A stretch of DNA of 33,847 bases from Betaproteobacteria bacterium. GTDB taxonomy: Bacteria > Pseudomonadota > Gammaproteobacteria > Burkholderiales > Rhodocyclaceae. Positions 16,587 through 21,332 of the stretch are shown here, piece after piece. A program made the translations under genes and the position numbers. How positions within the stretch are numbered: position 1 is the first letter of the stretch; each line of letters opens with the position of its first letter. The DNA lies in the NCBI GenBank assembly GCA_016208425.1, contig JACQYA010000042.1, positions 1 through 33,847 on the forward strand. The letters run 5' to 3'. The notes below the pieces were generated by a model that was not told the DNA's origin, searched no databases, and was given only the letters and a program-made list of their open reading frames with translations.

Positions 16587-17525
16587 ATGAACACCCCAGA
16601 AGAGACCGCATTGCGGGAACGCCTTAAAGCCGCAATCGAAGGTGGTTTGACAATCAAGGCGGCAGCGATTGAAACAGGCAGCGACGAGAGGGCTGTTAGC
16701 TCATGGCTACAGGGAAACGATATAAACGGCATGGCGGCTCTGGTCGATACCTGGTGCGATCAAGTCGACAAAGAGCTGGCTGAATCGCTGCCCGGCCTGG
16801 TGCAGACGCCAACCTACAAAAAAATTCTCACTGCATTGCAGGCAACCCGAAGAGCGCCTGAGGTGGTTACGATATTTGGCGCACCTGGCAGTGGAAAAAC
16901 TTCGACGATCAGAGATTTTGTGTGGGATGAAACTGGTTGTCGTGAAGCGGCACTTTGCTATATTGAGGCTGAAGAAGGGGCCACCATGCCACGACTACTG
17001 CAAAGCCTCACAACGGCTTTTTTTGGTCACTATGACGCGCTATGGGGCCGTAGCGAGATACCCAATAGGCTTGCAGATGGCCTGCAAAGCGCATCCGGTC
17101 GCCAATGCCCGGTAATTTTTGTGGATGAAGTGCAGCGCCTTGAGAACCGCCTGATAGCTGGCCTGGCATGGTTCTACAACCAACGGAACATATCTCTTGT
17201 GCTCTGCGGCAATGATGGAAAGCACAGCGATCTCCACGGCGGTAAAAATAAGGAATTGGCGGCATTGTCAGACCGTGCCGCCTACCGCCTGCACTTGATC
17301 GGGCCAAGCAAGGACGATGTCGACGCCATTCTCGCCGCGTGGGGTATCAAGGGAAGAAGCGAACGGGCATTCATGCAAAAGGCACGAGAACGCTTGAACA
17401 GCCTTCGCCCCCTCCTCCGTATTCTGCGCACCGCTGCCGGCTTTGCGCGGATGCGCAAGATAGCCATTGACATACACGTTCTTCGTGCCGCTGCCAATGA
17501 TTTCGGCTACCAATTTGAAATGTAG
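16587..17525 (+). CDS. MuB-type AAA+ ATPase (target selection, transposition activator)
   Basis: The 312-residue protein starts at ATG 16587 with GAGGAG seven bases upstream, nine bases after the transposase stop. An N-terminal HTH region (residues 1-60, LTIKAAAIETGSDERAVSSWLQG) resembles the MuB DNA-binding domain. The ATPase core carries Walker A GAPGSGKT (98-105) and Walker B VIFVDEVQ (176-183). By family knowledge MuB/TniB/IstB proteins coat DNA, deliver target DNA to the transposase and give target immunity. Gene order A-B is conserved with Mu and BcepMu. Confidence 0.88.
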   Translation: MNTPEETALRERLKAAIEGGLTIKAAAIETGSDERAVSSWLQGNDINGMAALVDTWCDQVDKELAESLPGLVQTPTYKKILTALQATRRAPEVVTIFGAPGSGKTSTIRDFVWDETGCREAALCYIEAEEGATMPRLLQSLTTAFFGHYDALWGRSEIPNRLADGLQSASGRQCPVIFVDEVQRLENRLIAGLAWFYNQRNISLVLCGNDGKHSDLHGGKNKELAALSDRAAYRLHLIGPSKDDVDAILAAWGIKGRSERAFMQKARERLNSLRPLLRILRTAAGFARMRKIAIDIHVLRAAANDFGYQFEM

Positions 17526-17606
17526 CCACCCAAACCAAGCACCAGCAACCCAAACACCGATTTTATGCAGCGCAATCAGTTTTCACCTTGAGAAAGGAAA
17601 TACGTT

Positions 17607-18209
17607 ATGGCCACTCAGCAAGAGATTTACAGAAGTTTTAGCGAAGCGCGAGAAAACCTTACCGATAGAACGCTACGCGCCGGGGCGTTGTTGCGCCTGA
17701 TGCAATTTCGTTTCAAGAACGGAGAGCGGTTGGCCGACTCGGAAGAGCATGATATAGGTGTGCTGGTCGACGTTTGCCTGGAATCAATGCCGCACCACTA
17801 CAGCGACGTGAATGACCCGCTCGACGAAATAGAATCGCAATTCAGGCGTTCGGCCAACGGAGAGGCCCGGCGAGCTGAACGCATAGAACGCATTCTTAAT
17901 GCAATGCAGATCGTTGCCCGCTTCGATACCTCTTGCGAGGAGTTGACCAAGGCTGCTGAAACTGTGTTCAACATCGCGAAAGAAGATCAGTCGTTTGAAC
18001 CGGATTGGCGAACCTTGGTTGAAACGATTGAGGCAAGGGGGTTACACATTTGTGTCGAGACCATTGGTAATTTTTGCCTTGGGCCGGACGTCTACACCAA
18101 GGAAGCGCGAAAAGAAAAGCTGAAAACCAGACGAGCCATAAATAACATGCGCACCAGCATCAATAAAGAGGTCGAACTGTCGAGAGTGAAACTGAGGGCA
18201 GGGGCATAG
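17607..18209 (+). CDS. Hypothetical protein, last gene of the early operon
   Basis: The 200-residue protein starts at ATG 17607 with AGAAAGGA upstream. It is rich in charged helices (EEHDIGVLVDVCLESMPHHYSD; RRAERIERILNAMQIVARFDTSCEELTKAAE) and ends in a basic stretch KARKEKLKTRRAINNMR. No signal peptide, TM segment or known domain is visible. It is followed by a strong terminator, so it closes the operon that contains the transposition genes. Mu has Gam, Kil and GemA-like accessory genes in this position, but I see no similarity to any of them. Confidence 0.65.
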   Translation: MATQQEIYRSFSEARENLTDRTLRAGALLRLMQFRFKNGERLADSEEHDIGVLVDVCLESMPHHYSDVNDPLDEIESQFRRSANGEARRAERIERILNAMQIVARFDTSCEELTKAAETVFNIAKEDQSFEPDWRTLVETIEARGLHICVETIGNFCLGPDVYTKEARKEKLKTRRAINNMRTSINKEVELSRVKLRAGA

Positions 18210-18229
18210 TCAGTGCGGATTACCAGAGC

Positions 18230-18263
18230 CAAACCGCCAGAGTCGCTCTCTGGCGGTTTTTTT
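18230..18263 (+). terminator. Strong rho-independent terminator closing the early operon
   Basis: AACCGCCAGAG (18231-18241) and CTCTGGCGGTT (18247-18257) form a perfect 11-bp stem with a TCGCT loop, followed by a run of T. It separates the transposition operon from the Mor-like gene and its downstream block. Confidence 0.9.
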
Positions 18264-18583
18264 ATCAAACGGTGTAGGTCGCAAAGATTGCTATACGAAG
18301 ATCGAATTGGCGCGTTTTGGAGGGGCATACAGCCGCATCGCAGAAAGCCGCCTAAGGCGCTTTTTTCTCCTGCTTGACGCAATCCCCTTCGCCACTCATT
18401 AAACGCAGCTTGTAACGCGTTTAACAAACCTTGTAAAAGCATTCGCTCGGCGCAGTCAGCGCACGAACAAGTACCCAATCCTACTTTTGCACCTGGCAGC
18501 ACAAAGCCTACCGAATGGCTTCCCCCTGCGTGGCGTTTGGCTTCCCCCTGAGAATGTGACGGACGCCAAGAGAGGGATTTTGA
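18264..18583. promoter_or_regulatory. 320-bp gene-free control region upstream of the Mor-like gene
   Basis: I see no credible gene here. It holds a TTGACG -35 candidate at 18374-18379 with only a weak -10 17 bases on. Two exact 13-bp direct repeats TGGCTTCCCCCTG lie at 18516-18528 and 18538-18550. Their starts are 22 bp apart, two helical turns, and end about 34 bases before the GTG of the Mor-like gene. This arrangement suits a dimer-bound operator or activator site. A packaging or small-RNA function is also possible. The minus strand is open through here but has no start or family support. Confidence 0.5.
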
Positions 18584-19009
18584 GTGACGCCGGAAAACCT
18601 TCAAGAGTTATCGACCCTCCCGAAATTCCCTGGTACAGCGGTTGAATTAATCCGCATTGCTGGCCTGGAAGCCGCAGCAGCATTGATTACAGCATGGCAT
18701 GGCCAAGAGTTCCCCGTGCCATTGGGCACCCGAAATACCGAAAGTTCACAACGCCGAGTCGACCAATTGGTCGAGATCGTCGGGACTGAAGCGGCAGCCA
18801 AGATCATCGCGCATTGGGGGGGTCAAAAGCTGACCATTCCTACCTGTAAGCACGCTATTTGGATACGTGAACAAAGGCGAATCTGTGCCGATTACGACCG
18901 AATGACCAGCGCGGAAGGATTAAGCCATTCTGCGGCCATCTTCGAGATAGGCATTCAGACCGGCGTCAGTGGGCGCTGTGTCGAAATAGTGTTGAGGCGC
19001 AACGCCTAG
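18584..19009 (+). CDS. Mor-like (middle operon regulator) transcription activator
   Basis: The 141-residue protein starts at GTG 18584 (GAGAGGGA 9 bases upstream). It contains two copies of the Mor/C beta-strand dimer motif: LIRIAGLEAAAALITAWHGQEFPVP (about 22-46) and LVEIVGTEAAAKIIAHWGGQKLTIP (62-86). A C-terminal helix-turn-helix follows (HSAAIFEIGIQTGVSGRCVEIVLRR). In Mu, Mor is made early and switches on the middle promoter. Here it stands at the head of the block with the protease-like and gp27-like genes and presumably controls it, unless it answers a helper phage. The internal duplication is unusual, as Mu Mor has a single copy. Confidence 0.7.
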   Translation: MTPENLQELSTLPKFPGTAVELIRIAGLEAAAALITAWHGQEFPVPLGTRNTESSQRRVDQLVEIVGTEAAAKIIAHWGGQKLTIPTCKHAIWIREQRRICADYDRMTSAEGLSHSAAIFEIGIQTGVSGRCVEIVLRRNA

Positions 19010-19031
19010 CCATAGAAAACCGGCGGATAAC

Positions 19032-19646
19032 ATGACAGAAATCAAGCTATTCCAGATATTCCGCACAGGCACATTTACTGCCATGAACGGCCTGACTCGC
19101 GAGTACTCCGAGGAGGATGTAAATCTCATGGCAGCGGCTTACAAGCCGGAAATACGCCCCGCTCCGCTGGTTCTTGGACATCCGAAAGACCAAGACGCAG
19201 AGCCGCATATGGGTAGAGTGGAAAGCCTGATTTTCAAGAACAACGTGCTGTTCGCCCTGGCAACCTTTGCCGACTCCCTGGTCGACCTGATACGCGCCGG
19301 GAGCTATCGCCACGTATCCGCCGCATTCAGCTTGCCAGACAGCCCGGACAACCCGACGCCGGGCGCTTTCTACCTGCGTCACGTCGCTTTTTTGGGAGCC
19401 ATGCCGCCCGCCGTCAAAGGGCTTGTTCCACCGTCCTTTAGCGATGGTAGCGGCCTCGTTTCATTTTCCTCAGAAATACCGGGCGCATTCATCAACGCCG
19501 ATGATTTCAACCTGCCAATCGGCTACACCGTCGGCGATGCACACCGCCTGGCGCTACACCGTGCCGCCCTGCAAATACAGCGGGATTGCCCCGCCGTGTC
19601 TTACTGCGAAGCCGTCAAACTGGTTGACGGTGTCGTGGCTCTCTAA
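19032..19646 (+). CDS. Short Mu I-like capsid protease/scaffold protein
   Basis: The 204-residue protein matches phage head-maturation protease/scaffold proteins of the Mu I type in pattern: FRTGTFTAMNGLTREYSEEDVNLMAAAYKP, then LGHPKDQDAEPHMGRVESL, then AGSYRHVSAAFSLPDSPDNPTPGAFYLRHVAFLGAMPPAVKGL (about 95-137). Its last 45 residues (VGDAHRLALHRAALQIQRDCPAVSYCEAVKLV) resemble the far C-terminus of such proteins. The long scaffold region between them, over 100 residues in usual homologues, is missing. It has an ATG at 19032 with CGGCGGAT upstream. The major head protein it would normally accompany is absent from the element, so it may act on a helper's capsid (inference). Confidence 0.6.
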   Translation: MTEIKLFQIFRTGTFTAMNGLTREYSEEDVNLMAAAYKPEIRPAPLVLGHPKDQDAEPHMGRVESLIFKNNVLFALATFADSLVDLIRAGSYRHVSAAFSLPDSPDNPTPGAFYLRHVAFLGAMPPAVKGLVPPSFSDGSGLVSFSSEIPGAFINADDFNLPIGYTVGDAHRLALHRAALQIQRDCPAVSYCEAVKLVDGVVAL

Positions 19647-19665
19647 CCCGAAGAAAGGACGCATC

Positions 19666-19839
19666 ATGCAATTCAAAGTCATCTCCCCGTTGAATCACGA
19701 CGGCATCAAGTACGAAGTGGGCGAAGTGCTCAACCTGAGCGATAGTGACGGGGAAGCCCTCCTGTCCTGCGAAGCCGTGGAACTGGTCGACCAGCCGTTC
19801 AGCCTGAAATTGAAGCCCCTTGCTGAAGGTGAAGCATGA
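19666..19839 (+). CDS. Small phage-type protein (57 aa), unknown function
   Basis: The protein starts at ATG 19666 behind AAGAAAGGA, 19 bases after the protease-like gene. It reads FKVISPLNHDGIKYEVGE, then VLNLSDSDGEALLSCEAVELVD. This is the pattern of short beta-rich proteins found beside head-tail genes of Mu-like phages (H-D-G-x-x-Y-x-x-G-E, then L-x-x-x-A-V-E). No catalytic residues are evident. Its stop overlaps the next start (ATGA), which shows coupling. The phage-family assignment is by resemblance only. Confidence 0.6.
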   Translation: MQFKVISPLNHDGIKYEVGEVLNLSDSDGEALLSCEAVELVDQPFSLKLKPLAEGEA

Positions 19840-20378
19840 GCGCCAAAGCCAGCAGCGGCGACCGCCTGAGCGCCGCACTAAAACAGGCGAACGAAGCCGC
19901 CCGTGAACTGATTGCCATTATTCAAGGTCACGATGCACGCATCGCTGAACTGTACGAGCAACGGCAGGCCATAGGCCGGGAACCCGTAACGAAAGCCGAG
20001 TTCATGGGCTACATGGGCGCGCATTTCGACGACAAGGCCGGACTTGTTGCCAAGACCATCACGCACGCCTTGAGCAAGGTCGACCTATCGTTCTTCGCCC
20101 GTGAAATGGGTGCAGGGCTGGGTATCCAATACCTGACCAGTGATCGCAACGTGCCGTCGGTTATGACTGACGACGCCGCTTATTGGTTGCTCAAGCCCCT
20201 GCTGTTACAGCGCATGGAAGAGTGCGCCGAGCAACTGGACTTTGCCGACCCAGCTACCGCCGTGCCGCTCGCCCAGCGCCGCGCCAAGATTGCCCAGATC
20301 GACGCTGAGATTGCCGAAATCCGGGCCGAGCGTACCGAGCTGTCCAGCAAGCTACAGAATGTTGGCATGGCCGTATAG
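19836..20378 (+). CDS. Hypothetical helical protein of the late-type block
   Basis: The 180-residue protein has a start that overlaps the previous stop by four bases. Two heptad-rich segments, residues about 10-48 (ALKQANEAARELIAIIQGHDARIAELYEQRQAIG) and 143-175 (RRAKIAQIDAEIAEIRAERTELSSKLQNV), should form coiled coils. Between them is a globular region (FMGYMGAHFDDKAGLVAKTITHAL, then FFAREMGAGLGIQYLTS). No signal peptide, TM segment or known domain is recognised. Coupling with two phage-type genes suggests a structural or packaging-related job; a scaffold-like role would fit coiled coils (inference only). Confidence 0.65.
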   Translation: MSAKASSGDRLSAALKQANEAARELIAIIQGHDARIAELYEQRQAIGREPVTKAEFMGYMGAHFDDKAGLVAKTITHALSKVDLSFFAREMGAGLGIQYLTSDRNVPSVMTDDAAYWLLKPLLLQRMEECAEQLDFADPATAVPLAQRRAKIAQIDAEIAEIRAERTELSSKLQNVGMAV

Positions 20379-20388
20379 AAAGCGTCTC

Positions 20389-20475
20389 ATGTGGGCAATG
20401 ATCGAGACGCAGGAAGCGCGCGCCGCTTTACTTATCCCAGAATCGCCTACCCCTCATCGGGCTGCGGGTACATAG
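20389..20475 (+). CDS. Possible 28-codon mini-gene
   Basis: An ATG at 20389 opens a 28-residue frame (MWAMIETQEARAALLIPESP...). A competing frame from GTG 20391 runs to 20615 (74 residues, ending with a polar tail). Both share a poor ribosome site (AGAAAGCG). The 240 bases between the 180-residue gene and the gp27-like gene hold nothing more convincing. Either frame, or neither, may be expressed. Confidence 0.25.
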   Translation: MWAMIETQEARAALLIPESPTPHRAAGT

Positions 20476-20617
20476 TCACGGCGCAAGAGCCAGCCATAGC
20501 GCCGCAACTTACCATTACCCATGACTGGAAGCGCCGCCCCGGTGTTACGTCCATTACGCTGGGGCGGGGCGAACTTCAAAAAAATGACGCGGATTGCGAA
20601 AATAGAAAGGGTTGAGA

Positions 20618-21004
20618 ATGGGACGAATATCCGCCATCGCGAAAATTCCAATTGATATACAGCGTGAGGTCGACGCGACCTTAATTAGGAATGGATTTTC
20701 CCACTATCGCGAACTGTCTATAATCCTACGAGAGCGAGGGTTCAAGATTAGCGCGAGTGCGCTTGCGTTGTATGGCAAGGCTCAAAAACAACGCCTACAG
20801 ATTGCTCGTGCGGCAGAACAATTGACCACCGCAGGTATCGCCCCGGATCTCGCCGCTGAACTAGCTGGCTCGGCAACGCTGGTGATTGTCATGGATCGAA
20901 GGAATGGCCGCGCTCGCTTGGTATCCATGCCAGCGTCGTGTGCCAAGGTTATCAGCTATCTCAAGGGAATGAGAAAACCAACAGGGTCCAAAGAACACCC
21001 GTAG
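20618..21004 (+). CDS. Mu gp27-like (DUF3486) small-terminase-type protein, short form
   Basis: The 128-residue protein starts at ATG 20618 with GAAAGGG upstream. Residues 1-60 carry the DUF3486 helix-turn-helix pattern: MGRISAIAKIPIDIQREVD, then GFSHYRELSIILRERGFKISASALALYGKAQKQR. In Mu-like phages gp27 lies directly before the large terminase and is thought to be the small terminase subunit that recognises DNA for packaging. The C-terminal part (GSATLVIVMDRRNGRARLVSMPASCAKVISYLKG) is a compact beta-type module in place of the long helical tail of about 180-residue homologues. It is the last gene before the right terminus, and no large terminase follows. Confidence 0.65.
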   Translation: MGRISAIAKIPIDIQREVDATLIRNGFSHYRELSIILRERGFKISASALALYGKAQKQRLQIARAAEQLTTAGIAPDLAAELAGSATLVIVMDRRNGRARLVSMPASCAKVISYLKGMRKPTGSKEHP

Positions 21005-21036
21005 ATACCCTCGCAATTCATTCCCGCTTAAGACTT

Positions 21037-21101
21037 TGTGTTTCATACATTTTGCGGATAGTTCAAACCCCAAGCTTTCTCGTTTCAAACCAATTTCCGC
21101 C
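21037..21101. promoter_or_regulatory. Right-end transposase binding sites (R2, R1)
   Basis: Read from the right terminus inwards, R1 (21078-21101) is GGCGGAAATTGGTTTGAAACGAGA and R2 (21037-21059) is TCCGCAAAATGTATGAAACACA. Both match the left-end sites in inverted orientation. A weaker copy (GGGGTTTGAACTAT) lies between them. R1 and L1 share AATTGGTTTGAAA at the same distance from their termini. Confidence 0.65.
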
Positions 21102-21106
21102 TACCA

Positions 21107-21111
21107 GAAGT
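21107..21111. repeat. 5-bp target-site duplication, right copy (GAAGT)
   Basis: An exact copy of 12865-12869, adjacent to the CA terminus at 21105-21106. Confidence 0.9.
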
Positions 21112-21157
21112 CCTGCGCTTTCCCGCGCCGCCCAGTCTGCCCGATGGATCGACAAAA

Positions 21158-21204
21158 AATCTACATTTAGTCAACTTATTGCTTTATACCACTACATGTA
21201 GTAG
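21158..21204 (+). promoter_or_regulatory. Tandem NrdR boxes and promoter of nrdJ
   Basis: Two 16-bp palindromic sites are centred on CTACATTTAG (21161-21170) and CTACATGTAG (21192-21201). They are spaced exactly 31 bp apart, about three helical turns. This is the known geometry of NrdR boxes, the ATP/dATP-sensing repressor sites in front of ribonucleotide reductase genes. A TATACC -10 candidate (21185-21190) lies between them, so a bound repressor would block polymerase. The element's right terminus is only about 50 bases upstream. Confidence 0.7.
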
Positions 21205-21332
21205 CTTTGGCATTGTCGGACTAGGGAAGCTTCTTCAATTTCCGCCGTCGCCGGGAGAGGTGCCCTCTAGTTTTTTGCTCCCATCGACAACCTGTCGAAA
21301 ACCGTTTATCACGAATCATCAGAAAGACCAAC

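Larger units (their letters stand above)
12870..21106. mobile_element. 8,237-bp Mu-like transposable element (putative phage satellite)
   Basis: The ends read TGAAGGGGGGCAATTGG at the left and, in reverse complement, TGGTAGGCGGAAATTGG at the right; both continue TTTGAAA. GAAGT flanks both sides. Inside are a divergent repressor/Ner-type switch, MuA- and MuB-type transposition genes, a Mor-like activator and a short block with Mu I-like and gp27-like proteins plus unknowns. Large terminase, portal, major head, tail and lysis genes are absent, so it cannot form virions alone. Intact genes, overlaps, ribosome sites and ends argue against simple decay. The base composition is clearly less GC-rich than the flanking genes, which supports acquisition from outside. 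Confidence 0.9.

Noticed and set aside
18092-18604. Minus-strand 170-codon frame covering the gene-free region before the Mor-like gene
   Set aside because: It overlaps a better-supported gene and a strong terminator, has no ribosome site and shows no family. A short Cys-rich stretch (CSCADCAERM) was the only tempting part.
12870-21106. Defence island or toxin-antitoxin cargo inside the element
   Set aside because: I looked for nuclease, methyltransferase, toxin or CRISPR signatures. None is recognisable; unknown proteins remain, but no defence function can be claimed.
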